Source: Lonicera japonica (lineage: Eukaryota > Streptophyta > Magnoliopsida > Dipsacales > Caprifoliaceae). From it: a stretch of 64,000 nt of DNA. Positions 11,628 through 23,187 of the stretch are shown piece after piece (the first letter of the stretch is position 1; each line of letters opens with the position of its first letter). The position numbers and the translations under genes are program-made. The notes under the pieces are model-generated. The model saw only the letters and a program-made list of their open reading frames with translations, had not been told where the DNA came from and made no database searches. Location of the stretch: the NCBI GenBank assembly GCA_021464415.1, contig CM038469.1, forward strand, positions 7,294,501 through 7,358,500, written 5' to 3'.

Positions 11628-12128
11628 GATTGTTGTAGGGTGTGCGGCGGCATTGGTGAAACATTGGAGCTCTTCTTTTGCAATTTTGATTGGGCGAAAT
11701 AGATGGAAAAAAAAAATTGATGATAAAAAATTACAGCCTAGCTAGCTCGAGCCTTATCCGTGACGGGATTGACTTGTTAGGAAACAGTGGAAAGCGTGAG
11801 GCATATAAATTGGCGGTTTTGGTGACATGGGTTCTATGGGGAAACTATAATGACGAGGTGCATGGCAACCCCCCCAACCCCCCCCCCCCCCCCCCCCAAG
11901 TCTCCTTTTACTCTTGCTTCAATGGCGAAAGATCACTTGGGTTTTACAACAAGGTCAGCACACCCAATCTTCTGGCAAAGGCAACCTCCGGCAGTAGGTA
12001 TTTTTAAAATTAATTTTGAAGTTGCTTTGGTTGATGACGAGAGTTGTGTTGAGGCAAGGGCTGTTATTAGCAACCGTAAGAGTGAAGTTTTGGCAGCAAT
12101 TTCTCAAAAACATGTATGGGCAATTTGA
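11628..12128 (+). pseudogene. LINE 3' end: zf-RVT and RNase H-like remnant
   Basis: Three pieces in plus-strand order match the C-terminal part of plant L1-type LINE ORF2. First is a zinc-binding RT segment, CCRVCGGIGETLE then FDWAK (11630-11700). Next is an open stretch ending TWVLWGNYNDEVHG, like the W.IWN.RN.V.HG linker. Last is an RVT_3 RNase H start, PPAVGIFKINFEVALVDDES and ARAVISNRKSEVLAA. The pieces are in different frames, joined across a C20 homopolymer at 11878-11897, so the gene is broken. No poly(A) tail or target duplication was identified. Confidence 0.75.
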
Positions 12129-12202
12129 TGCTAAAGTTGTTCAAGCATTTTTTACTCTATTTTTCTAGCCACTTAAAACACTTTTCTTTTGTTCCTTAAG
12201 CC

Positions 12203-13443
12203 ATGGTTCAGACACACAATAGATTAGAAGGCCTCCAACCCTCATCATCGTCCCACCATAAGGTGGGAATGAAAATGCATTCCCTCTACCCCCAGTAGAT
12301 CATGTTGTAAAAACAGCCCTGCATAGGGGCAAATTTTATAACAATTATGTTGCAAAGAATGCAGGGGACTCTCAAAGTAAGCTCATGAAGCTCAAAGTGG
12401 AAAACTAAACCCCCATGCAACTCCTCAATGAGAAGCTTAAAAGACGAACTTTTAGTCATTTGGAAACTACTTCTGAGTAGCCAAGAAGGCTAAGGCCGTT
12501 CAAAAGGAAAATCCCATAGAGCTGCCGATGGTACCGGCACAAGAAAGGCCTAGTGTTTTTTATAGGCTTATCAAAAGGGTTGGTCGCACAAAAACATGGG
12601 CAGAAAATGATATTCACAAGATGATTAATACAATTGTTACTAGAAAAGCTATTGCTCACACCCCAATGGACTTGGCAAAGAAATCCTTAACAAAATAAAA
12701 TGGGTCTCCATTTACCCAAAGGTTAATTGAAGCTCCCCGCTAAGGAATTTTTCGATGCCAAAGTTCAACATCTACAATTCTCGAAAGGACTTGACCGATC
12801 ATGTCAGGTATTACCTGAGGCCTTAACAAATATGAGAAATAAGAAAAATGAAACCCTCCAAGAATACTCGTCATGGTACTGGGAGACTTATTAGGAGACT
12901 AAGAATTATGACCTCAAATTTTCCCTTAACACATTTAAGTATGGCTTGCCTCGAGACACCAATGGAATTTATAATTCGTTGACTAGGGTTCCTCTTTACA
13001 GCTTTGATAAGTTGCTGTCTAGAGTCAATGAGTGCGCTCCCGCGAAGGATGACAAGATGGTAACAATGGGGAGAAATTATGAGAAAAGGGGCAGCAACAA
13101 CAAGTTTGATAACAGTAAGAGGAAGAGGAAATAAAAGCTGGACAAAGTAAATGATGATGGTTACAAAGGTGTAAGTACAGTTTTCACCAAGCTTGTCTAT
13201 AAAATTAGGTTTGATATTCATAACAAACCCTTCTTCGAATGGCCACAGGCAATTGGGGAAATCCTAATACAATAAATGCCAATCTCTGATGTTCTTACCA
13301 TAAGAACCATGATCACAAAACTGAGAGTTGTAAAACCCACAAGCAATTTTTTGAGGGATTGTTGAATAAGGCCCATTTGGCCGAGTACACTAAGAAGGGG
13401 AAAATAGAAAGGAATAATGATATTGATGATGATGATGATGAAG
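12203..13443 (+). pseudogene. Tat-type gypsy gag, decayed
   Basis: The putative start MVQTHNRLEG is followed by broken frames. The gag core is recognisable at about 12690-13060: SPFTQRLIEAPLPRNF (with a stop), MPKFNIYNSRKDLTDHV, then LNTFKYGLPRD and SFDKLLSRVNECAP. A zinc-knuckle-like CSYHKNHDHKTESCKTHKQF lies at about 13293-13352. At least three in-frame stops and one frameshift occur. The protein would be the capsid/nucleocapsid of the element. It is interrupted by the solo LTR immediately after an acidic Asp run. Confidence 0.85.
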
Positions 13444-14034
13444 TGTAACACCCTACCTTAATTAACAGGATAACACTTCTAATTAAGACATGAAGCGTTA
13501 CTAACCCACTTTAGACTAACTAAAATGGGTTTAATATAAATAATAAATCATATAGCACGTGTCAATCAACCATTTAATACTCATAGATATGAGGATGATA
13601 ATATATAACGGAAGTATAACACATATGTACATATCCAAAAGATATACAAAATCATATCAACATGTGACTAAATATTAAAACTAACTTAGGCTAACCGTGG
13701 CTTGCCATACAAACATATGTATAACAAAAATAAGTCCGTATTAAAGCAATCTACCCCATCCCTGAACCCATCGTTTCTTTAACCTCATTTGTTTCTTATT
13801 TACCTGGATTTGTTTAATAAAAACGGGGTGAGCTCACAGCTCAGTAGAGGAGATAATAGGGGATAATATGTTTAAAACATAATTAGCAGTTTAATAACAA
13901 ATCATACTTTAACTAATGATTCAATTTAAAACCATCATCTTATAAAACAATGCATGCTTATGTATATGCAGGTTATCTTCCTTGTGTCAACCATTATATC
14001 ACATCACCAAGAAATATCAAAGCTGAACCGAATC

Positions 14035-14103
<69 letters not shown>

Positions 14104-14139
14104 GGCCTGACCGCCCCAAGAGATACTGAAGCCGAACCA

Positions 14140-14177
<38 letters not shown>

Positions 14178-15559
14178 CAACAACAACAATGGGCCTGGCC
14201 GCTCCCACGAGATACTGAAATCGAACCGAATCATAATAATAATAACAATGTGCCTGACTGCCCTCAAGAGAATGAATGCCAAGATCATCATAATAGGCCT
14301 GGCTGTCTAAGGGACTTTCATAATATATAGCAACAGAATTAGACCACACGTCCACCAATGTCATATAAATACAACTATTAGTGTCTTGTTGTTGTCATGA
14401 TTTTCGGACTCCACACTGTTGGCTCTAGACAATCGACGATTTGCTGCCCTCCGAAAGTTTAGGGATTTTCAACCCAAGGGCACCAAGCCCTGCCTATTTC
14501 TATACCGGCAAACACTAGCCATACCCAATTTCCTTCACTGTCGAAAGGCCATAAATATATCAACGATACCAACCAATCACCGTTGACAAATTAATCGAGA
14601 TCATGCCATATCCAATAATATATCATCATAAGTATAAAAAACTCCCAATAAAAATAGATTAAAGATATAAACTCATGCAAGAGATAGATATATGAGCCTT
14701 ATGCCATAGAGAATTTTGATTTAGCCAAAACGTCTGGTTGACACAATAATAATACAATTCATGCTTATGATAACAAGTATCCTAGTATTAATATATAATC
14801 TCGCATGTTTAATCCCATATGATGTAAGGTTAATCACCTATCAATTTTAAACAATTCAATCAACAATTGGGGTATAGAACTCCGTGTTCTAATTTTAAAA
14901 TTTATAATTATTATTCATATGCATGTCTTTGGTTATCACAAATAATTAATTAATTAATTAATTATAATAACTTTTATGTGCAAAATCATACAATTAAGGA
15001 ATATTTAGAATTTTAACAATTTAAAATACAAATAATTATAATTAATCCCTACCTCAAAATATTTAGCTACAAAGAATGAAATTTGAGATGATAACCCGAA
15101 CCCCGATCAGCAGAACTCTGAAATTCTTATACCCTCGCATAGCTCTCGACATATAGAACAACTTTCCCTTAAGATTCGACTTGATTCGGCAGAGTTGAAT
15201 GACCAATTTATAAAAGGAAAGTTTCGTACCTATTATTTTTTTCTATCTCCCTCTCTCTCTCTTTATTTACTACAAAAATGGAAAGGAGAAAATGAAGAAA
15301 GTGAAGAATGACAATGAAGTCGATTATGTTAAAAAAAATTCTAACTTTTGGCTTAATTACGATAATTCACCCTAAAGTTTTATAACTTCATTATTTTAAC
15401 CCTAAACTTTTGCAACTTTACATTTTAGTCCATACTAAACTCATAAAGTTTTACAATTTGGTCCATAACTAATCAAGATTCCTAAACTCTTCAAGAATTT
15501 CTCATAATCAAAGATTGATTCGAGTCTAATTTAGACTAATTATATTATGCGGTATTACA
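13444..15559 (-). mobile_element. Tekay/Del-type solo LTR inserted in gag-pro
   Basis: A 2116-bp noncoding segment begins TGTAACACCC and ends GGTATTACA, i.e. TG...CA with short inverted ends. The flanks TGAAG (13439-13443) and AGAAG (15560-15564) match at four of five bases. On the minus strand it ends GGGTGTTACA and contains an ACTGAGCTGTGAGCTCACCC-like motif near 13826, which I associate with long LTRs of chromoviruses such as Tekay/Del. The gypsy reading resumes directly after it. No internal domain is present, so a solo LTR is the simplest reading. Confidence 0.65.
14000..14310. repeat. tandem units each carrying an AAT/AAC microsatellite
   Basis: Four imperfect units contain GGCCTGACCGCCCCAAGAGA-like text, then GATACTGAARYCGAACC, then trinucleotide runs: (ATA)n at 14037-14103, (AAT)n then (CAA)n at about 14142-14190, a short run at 14232-14250, and remnants near 14287. 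ORFs with Ile, Asn, Tyr or Leu runs across it are repeat artefacts. Confidence 0.85.
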
Positions 15560-17120
15560 AGAAGAGTATGAAAAACCAATCAAAAAACCAACGCAAGATT
15601 GTGGCCAACCTAATAGAGGTGTTCCACGGCGTAACCAACTCGAGATGTTGTTACTAAGAACGTGATTAGAGTACACATTAAGAGGGCCCAATATGTGGAT
15701 AAAGCTTTCCTAACTAAGATCGTGATGATCATAGCATACAAGAGGAGTCCAGAAGCCAAGAAGGCTTATGAATTAAGTTTTACAGAGAAAAATATGTATA
15801 GAGTGGATGCACCCACAATGATGCTCTAGTCCTCACAATGCACATAAATACTTTGGAGGTTAAACGAATGTTGATATATTTAGGGAGCTCTTTTGAAATC
15901 ATGTGCCACAACCTTTATAAAAAGCTAAAACTCTCAACCTCTTAAGTCAGAAATGCAGACATGCACGTGTTCAATTTCAATGGTGAGGCTGCATGGCCAA
16001 TAGCCATTGCCGAAATGCTGGTCAGAATCAAGAAAATAGTGGAGTTCATTATTATGAACATTGACTCTCCAAACAATGCTATCCCCAGTCGAAGCAAGCT
16101 AGGCTAGATGAGGGCTATTGCTTCCCCTTATCACTAAAAACTCAAATTCCTATCCAATCATGGTATCATGGAATTCAAAGGAAAACAAGAGCATAAATGC
16201 TACTATTTTGGGATATTTGTAGAAAGTGCTCCAACCGAACAACACTAAATTGAATTAGTGAAGAGCCTTCAAGTTAGGGGCAAAAGGGAAAAGGCCGACC
16301 ATACAAGCCAAGGAAAGATAAAAAAGGAGAGCAACTAGTAAACTTGAATCCTCTCAGCCGAAAGGAAAAGGCAAAAACAGTGTAATAATTATGACCATCC
16401 TATTAATGGTAGGGCACGAGGATAGCCAAAGGAAAAATTCTTTGAAAACCTAGTTTAAGTCCTTACAGTTCTAAGAAGCCAAGCTAAAGAGAGGTTTTTC
16501 TTGGTTGGTAATTCACTCGATGAAGAAGAAATAAAAGAAATGGTTCAGTTTTTGAGGCATAATACAAATGTATTTACATACCAGCCTTATGACATGCCTG
16601 GAATTGACGCCAAGGTAATGTGCCACAAACTCTACATTGATCTAGGTTTTAGGTTGATCAGACAAAAACCCATGAGGACTGCTTCCTAGAAGGACAAAAC
16701 AGTTGAAGATAAGGTGCACAAACTACTGAAGTGGGACCATTAAAAAGGCAGAGTTTCCCAAATAAATTTTTGATCTAGTTGTAGTAAAGAAAAGGAATGG
16801 GAAAATGGAGAGTTTATGTAAATTTTACTAATATAAACAAAGCTTGTCCTAAAGATAGAATAAGCTTTTTATATGCCTATTCAAGTTACTACCAATTTTC
16901 ATTATTCGGCCTTAAGCAGGAAAGCACAGGCGCCATCACAACCATGGGCCTCTATTGCTATAAAATCATGCCATTCGACTTGAAAAATGTTGGAGCTACT
17001 TATAAACACATTTAACCAAAATGTTCAAAGATAAAATCGGCAATCCATGGAGGTGTATGTGGATGACATATTAGTCAAAAGCAAGAAGGGGGGCGAACAC
17101 ATTCCTGGCCTGAGTAAGAC
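15560..17120 (+). pseudogene. Tat-type gypsy protease and 5' half of reverse transcriptase
   Basis: Reading resumes after the solo LTR. At about 16080-16200 degenerate text corresponds to the protease/RT linker (RAIAS.YH then KFLSNHGIMEFKGKQ). From 16501, EEEIKEMVQFLRHNTNVF and YDMPGID are the conserved pre-RT segment. RT follows as KRNGKWRVYVNFTNINKACP (about 16790-16855), TTMGLYCYKIMPFDLKNVGA (about 16940-17000) and an EVYVDDILVKSKK-like catalytic YVDD block near 17047-17090. Several stops and frameshifts interrupt it. The CACTA insertion splits the gene after 17120. Confidence 0.88.
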
Positions 17121-17318
17121 ATTCACTACACCATATCGCTATTTGTAACGGACATTTTTTTAGGGTTTGTAACGGACTAAAACCGTTACTAAGGTGTAAC
17201 GGACTAAGCACATTACCGAGGTGAGATATTCGTTACTAAAGTAAATAATATTGTTTTATCCTTCTTTTAAATAAATAATGCTCCAAAAAAATTTTGTGTA
17301 ACGCTTAAAACGTTACTT

Positions 17319-17725
17319 ACAATCTGTTTGGATTGAGGGAATGGGAAGAAAATAAAAGGAAAAGAGGAGGAGGGATTGCATTTCACTTGTTTGGATAGAT
17401 TTATAAGAGGGAGCGGAGAGGAAACGGAGGGATTGGGAGGGAATGCCAATCCCCTCTATTCCTTTATTTTGTTTCCTTCCAATATTGGGAGGATTGGGAG
17501 GGAAAGGAAAAGATTTTAATGATTTTTTCAAGTTATTCCAAATTTAACCCTAATTTGTTAATAATATATTAAATCACATTCCTTTCCTTTCTTTTCTTTT
17601 TTCTATTCAAACAAGATTTATTTCCATTCTATTATTTTCTATCTTTAGCTATCCAAACAACAATAAAATTAAACTCATTCATTTCCATTCCTTTCTCTCC
17701 CTCCCCTTCAATCCAAACGGACTGT
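17319..17725. mobile_element. MITE-like insertion within the CACTA element
   Basis: Ends AATCTGTTTGGATTGAGGGA and, reverse-complemented, AACAGTCCGTTTGGATTGAA form terminal inverted repeats around purine-rich and then pyrimidine-rich sequence. Length is about 405 bp and there is no coding capacity. The target duplication is ambiguous, so exact ends and superfamily are uncertain. Confidence 0.6.
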
Positions 17726-20239
17726 TAATCCCGTTACTAAGGATAAATGAAAAATGAAAACGATTGAAAATTTTCAATTCTCTACTCATTTTTTTCACTA
17801 AAAAACGAAAATCCCACCATTTTTTTCATTTCATCCCTCAAAGCACTCAAACACACTCATATGCTCAAAGCCCTAACTCTCATAGCCGTTCATCCTCTCC
17901 ACAAGCCCTAACTCTCACCACTTTCATCCTCGCCGTTCAACTCCTTCGTTCATCTCCGCTCACTTCTTTCTCTACCATCATACTCTAAGCTGCTCTATCA
18001 CTATCTCCTATCTCTCTCTATTTTTGCCTGTGACCTGCTGTCTCTCTCTGGCCGTCTATCTCCACCGTCGCTGCCGGTCCATTTTCACTGTCGTCAGCCT
18101 ATACTCCAAGCTTCAATAGGCAAATCTTAAACCTTGTGATTTAATTTTGGAAACTTGATTTGATTTTTCTTTCTGTGGGTATGATTGTAAATTGGGAAAA
18201 CTTGATTTGATACCATAAATGGGGTCTTGATTACTTTTGTCATTTAAATAAGTCATAACAACAAAGAATTGCATGTATATGTAATTATTTCAAGGTATGA
18301 CTTTTGCAATTGGAAAGTATATTTCTAGTGTTAATGTTAATTTTCGTTTTTTTGGGGAAGTTCAAATTTTGTGTTGATTGAGCTTTATGTTGATTTATTT
18401 TTTAGCAAAAGATAGCGCGTTTCAATCTTGTTTATTTGAGCGTGGTCCTTAAATTGCTTGAGTAGTGACCTCAGCTATGCATTGTTGTATTTGGTCCAAT
18501 CTAGAACTGTACTGTAACACTGCTCTTACTCTCCCTCCCCCTCTCCTTCTCCCTCTCCCTCTCTTTATGGTCTGTGGTGACATTCTAAATGAATTATATA
18601 ACTAAGGTTATCAGTTGAAAAGTAAGTAATCAAATATAAGCACTCAATAGGCAAGTAGCTTGTGTTTGTGTTGTCTTCTCTCAGTTTCTACCAGATGCAC
18701 CCAAAGTTTCTTGGATAAGATAACTACAATTTGATGCCTTGGATTCATGTTTTGGCTTCTTTAATTTGTTAATTATGATCATATTGTGACCTTTGATGTC
18801 CTAATTTCATATTAAGGTCTCTACTCCCTAATAACCTTTTGTGCTTATTTCGCTCTTAAGCTTGCATGGTTGTTCATGTTCTAGGAAAAAATATTACCTC
18901 AGTATCTCATGAAAAGGCTAAATGATATTGCTGGGTTTCTATTATGATGCATTTTATAGTGAAGATTCACCGGGATTAAATGAGCAACACTTTGAACAGA
19001 TTGCATCAGGGGCAAAGAAAGATATTTCAGTATTATTCATTTATACTTATAGAATTGGATCTTATACTTGGTTAATTCCTTTATATTTTTAATTGTTATA
19101 GTTATAATTATTATCCTCTTTTTATCTACAAATTATGTACTGACTATTCTTAGATTTATATAGAACTTAAAACGAAATAGTTATTTCTCTTATTGTGGAA
19201 CATTTTTCTGCTTCTTTGGAGCCCAATGCGGTGCCTCTTATTTCTTCATATTTTTATAGAGGTGAATAATTGAGAAGTTCTTTGCTTTGGCTAGGTGGGA
19301 TAATGCTTTCAAAGGAAATAAATTATACTATATGAAGAGACACAATTTTGAATATACCAAGTTGAAAGGTTACAACATAATATAGAGGGCAAGCATAGTG
19401 TCTAGATATTGAAAATGTCCTTGATTGATTGCCTCAATCCCAAATATTCTGCTTTAATAATCACACATTTTCATATGCATAGCCTAAACATTAATTTTGT
19501 TTGTTTTACTTTTGACTTCCTTTATGACAGATTTACGATGGGATAATATTGCTCTTTATATAGTCTGTAGTTTTTTTTTCCTTTTTTTCCTTATAATGTT
19601 GTACTCTGTAGAGCTAATATTATTAGCTAATTAGATAGTTGTATGTGGGTTATATTCAATAGATCTAGGAAAAGTTAAAATTGATATACAATTATGTAAT
19701 TTCTTGTAGTCAAAGTACAATTTTGTGTTTCTTGTGGTTCCTCCACATTTTTCATGTGGACATTATTAACAAACTACATACTGCAAACTTTGGACCTCCC
19801 CCTTGAATCTCAGTTTGACTATTTCATAAACTGATTTTTTCACTTAACATTATATGTTTCTTATTAATAGTTGTAAACTCAAGCAGACCAGAAGTGAAAA
19901 TGTTGTTGCTTTTCTAGGCATAAAAACTTATAGGGAAGTGGGTAAAAAACATATTCTCACTACACATGTTACGCGTCCTTAATTATCATTGTTTACTCTC
20001 CTTTTCTATACCAGATTCATCACAAGAGCAGCTTAAATGTGGAAGAAAATGTGTATAATTAGGCTAACTGTGTTAATTTTTCTCTTTTTATTTTAGCTTG
20101 GATTTGGGGCATTTAAGGCTAATTTCCACATCTCAAGGGGTATACTGGCTCCCGAGCGTGAAAAAATAATAAGCACTACTATCATTTCACCAACTCATAC
20201 AATGCAATGAAATATGGATTATTCATAAGCGGCTCCTTT
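17726..20239. other. CACTA interior without recognised gene
   Basis: The pyrimidine-rich 17860-18110 stretch looks like a plant 5' UTR or leader (Ser/Leu/Thr-rich frames without homology). The remainder is intron-like AT-rich DNA. A short open string SPGLNEQHFEQIASGAKK near 18965-19020 is coding-like but unidentified. Confidence 0.5.
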
Positions 20240-21060
20240 AAACAATAAGCTGTTGTAGCTAGTTGACTCGAGAATATCTGTCAAGGATGATGGGTTGGCT
20301 ATAATTAGGTTCGAAGGGGTAACTGGAAGTCATGTGGTAAGTGGGATTTGTGTAAGAAGAGCACCTAATGCGTCAGGTACTTTTTTTTAATCTTATGAAT
20401 TTAATGTTGGGGTAGTATTAAATTGGACTCCTTTTCTTCATTTTCACATCTTTAAGCATCTATTTACAGATGATAAAGCAGGAGCATGCTCAGCTCTCTC
20501 TCGAAGCACATGAGTATGCCAATTCGGTTCCCGGGTTAAATAAAATGACTTTTGCTATTCAAGCATTAGGTACGTTTCAATCAGAGCTGGAAACTTTATG
20601 CAAGACACAAAATTTATTATATTTAGCATGATTAGGAGATAGAGGTCATATTTTGGTATGCATTTAAATTATCAAATTAACCTTCATTGATTTGCACAAA
20701 TAAATACTGCTTGAAATCACCAAAATACCTTTTTTTTTACACATGTTATATCCACTTAACCAGATATATTCACAAATTCTTAGAATCTTTTAAAAATCTA
20801 CGTAATATCAAAATATATATTTAGTATGTTACGCAAGTTCTACTTTAGTTAAAGAGACTAAATATGCTTAGAAAATGATTGACAAAAAATAACTATAAAA
20901 AGATTTTAGCAACCGATTTGCCATGTCTAGTTTGGATTATGCTCTAAGTATTGGATGGGATATCTTTACAGTTGCTCAGTGCGAGGATCTCAAAGTGAAG
21001 TGCCATAAAAAAACATGTAAAGAGAAGGAAGCTCCACAACCAAGTTCAAGAAGCAAAAGG
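20240..21060 (+). pseudogene. captured kinesin-14 (malectin-kinesin) exons
   Basis: Three exon-like blocks are separated by intron-like DNA. Block 1 (about 20240-20376) reads SRISVKDDGLAIIRFEGVTG then SHVVSGICVRRAP, preceded by a LVD-containing string with one stop. This matches the end of the malectin domain of plant kinesin-14 proteins. Block 2 (20470-20570) reads QLSLEAHEYANSVPGLNKMT then FAIQAL and ends at a GTACGT donor. Block 3 (20972-21060) begins VAQCEDLKVKCHKK and, after a one-base shift, continues KRRKLHNQVQEAKG, the neck preceding the motor domain. The phases across the block 2/3 junction agree, so introns were carried along. The motor domain is absent and the fragment cannot give a working kinesin. 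Confidence 0.75.
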
Positions 21061-21710
21061 TGTGTTAAACCCTATGCTTTAGTTATGGTGATTTGATTTA
21101 GGGAAATCTTAAGCCCTAAGTAATATTTAACAAGTGCTCAACATTAGAAGAATACATACCCTTTTAAGTTGTTGAGTCTGAGATAAATAGAAATAGGGAA
21201 ATAAGTTTAATTTGCTTTTCTTTGGTTTGCTGTGAAAATCATTTATATATATATACAAGGGGAATCAAGCACTCTTGGTCCAATCACTAATATTATTAGT
21301 TTTAATTATATACCTTCTTGTTTATGAAGAATTTAATTAGTGTGAGGATTTGCATTCTTATTTATTTTTAGCATTGTTGTTACATGTTTGTCTTATTATT
21401 TTTCATGTTGCTATCAATCGGAGCCTTAATTTCATATAAGTTTGTTTTATTTGCCAGAAAAAGTGCTAATTTGTTTCTTTCCTAGTTGTACAATCTAAAT
21501 GGTAGAGACTTATTTCCTTTGTTTCTTTTATCTTTATTGAGTGGTCATGGATGAGTATCTGTAAGCCCCCTATATATATATATACTTTATTCAAATTTCG
21601 ATCAAGCATGATTGGATGAATGTCAATAGACTTAAAGCTTTTTGTGGAACCTTAAGTTTCTAGAACTCTGTTTATGAATTAGAGTTTATGTTAAATTGTG
21701 ACATTTCAGG

Positions 21711-21811
21711 CCATTTGCACGAGTACTCCTTCTTCAAGTAATTCAGAGGAGACATGCAACACATTCAAGTTTGCACACCGGTGAATATGATCTTATGGTT
21801 CGAAAACAAAA
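21711..21811 (+). pseudogene. captured kinesin-7-like motor exon fragment
   Basis: After a TTTCAG acceptor the frame reads AICTSTPSSSNSEETCNTFK then FAHR and a stop. This matches the ICT.TP.SSN.EET.NTLKFAHR block at the end of the kinesin-7 motor domain, not the corresponding kinesin-14 sequence. A GTACCC donor-like site follows at 21812. It therefore seems to derive from a different source gene from the block just upstream. An open stretch at about 22538-22640 may be further captured exon sequence but was not identified. Confidence 0.65.
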
Positions 21812-23187
21812 GGTACCCTTTTAATCAGTTCGCTTTTCATTATTAAATTTTCTCTTCTGGGCTTCATCTTGATGTATAACTATAATGAATGTATATGTGT
21901 GTGTAGAGGACTAGAGGAATGGGGGTGGATAGGTAGGTAGGTCTGTGGTGCAAGGTAAAATTTACCTTTAATACTTTTGAAGTGAGAATCTGGTCTAAAA
22001 TCTAGAACTCCACCAACCATAGAGTAAATAGAAGACAAATCTTAAATTTAGTCTGATATATTTAACAATCGAATGTGTGCAAGTGCTGGGTTTCTTTTTA
22101 TCATTTTTTTCCCTTGGCTGATAATACGCAGATTGTTTTATTAAAATGGAAAGTAAAAAGATATGCTAGGTGCTGGGTGTGTATAAATTATAGGGTTTAA
22201 ACATGCTAGTTCATATTATAAGTAAAATTTAGAAATATATGTGAACATATGATTTCTATCTTTGGCCATTGTCTACTATAATCACATGATGCAATCAAAC
22301 ACTTCTCATGAAATTTTCTCTTTGATATAAATAAGATCATATGTTTGCATTTATTTTTAGCCTTGGCCAAACAATTGTATTCTACGGTAAACATGGAAAA
22401 GTAATATAACATCTCACCTAATCCCTTATCTCATTTTCCAATTTCTGATCAAAATTAGTAGTGCTTTAAATCGTTTTCCGCCCTTTTTTGTGCAGATGAG
22501 AAACAATCATCCACGGTTTCTTTTTAGTCTAAAAATGATGCCAAGAAGCTTTATATTCCAAGGGAATTGGTTATTAGAAATGATGAGAATGTTGTTAACT
22601 TAGATATAGATTCTATGTTATCTGAGATTATAGTAAATTCAATTAATTTTGGATATTTCTTTCATATTGCGATTTGAATTCAGTAGCGGGCAGTGTGTGC
22701 AATGGTTTGATGCAGTAATTTTGGTTATTGGAAATGATGAATATTGGTTTGTAAAATGTCACTTGATCTTTATATTGGAATTTGTATTGTGCTACAGGGA
22801 AACTGAAAAATAATACGATTTTTTTAATCAATTTATACTATGTAATGGCTATAAACTGTTACAAATATGTAAAGGTTTTCTCATATAACTGCTTTATTCC
22901 GTTACAAACCATTAAAGTTTTAGTTACTTTTACGTGCCATTGTAACGAGTGTTCAGTATTTTTAACGGGTTAAATTGGTTACTAAAATTAGTATAAGTAA
23001 TGGATTAGCAATGTATCTAATCCGTTACAAATCTATTTTTTGTAATGGCTTTTGATTAATTTTAGTAACGGATATATCCGTTACTAAAGTGTTTTCCACG
23101 CCTAATTAGTAACGGATTTTATATGTTAGAAACATTTTTTCTAACGAATTAAGTCCATTACAAAAGAGTCATTTTAGTGTAGTGATT

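Larger units (their letters stand above)
17124..23184. mobile_element. nonautonomous CACTA (En/Spm) transposon carrying gene fragments
   Basis: This 6061-bp element begins CACTACACCATATCG and ends ATTTTAGTGTAGTG, so both ends are CACTACAC inverted. It is flanked by ATT on both sides (17121-17123 and 23185-23187), the expected 3-bp duplication. GTAACGGA and its complement TCCGTTAC are repeated many times in the first ~200 and last ~350 bp in both orientations, typical of CACTA subterminal transposase-binding repeats. No TNP2-like transposase ORF is present. Instead there are spliced-gene fragments of kinesins at 20240-21811. It splits the gypsy RT, whose reading continues on the far side. Confidence 0.93.

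Noticed and set aside
13954..14364. ORFs with long Ile, Asn, Tyr or Leu runs
   Set aside because: Translations of the AAT/AAC microsatellites inside a solo LTR.
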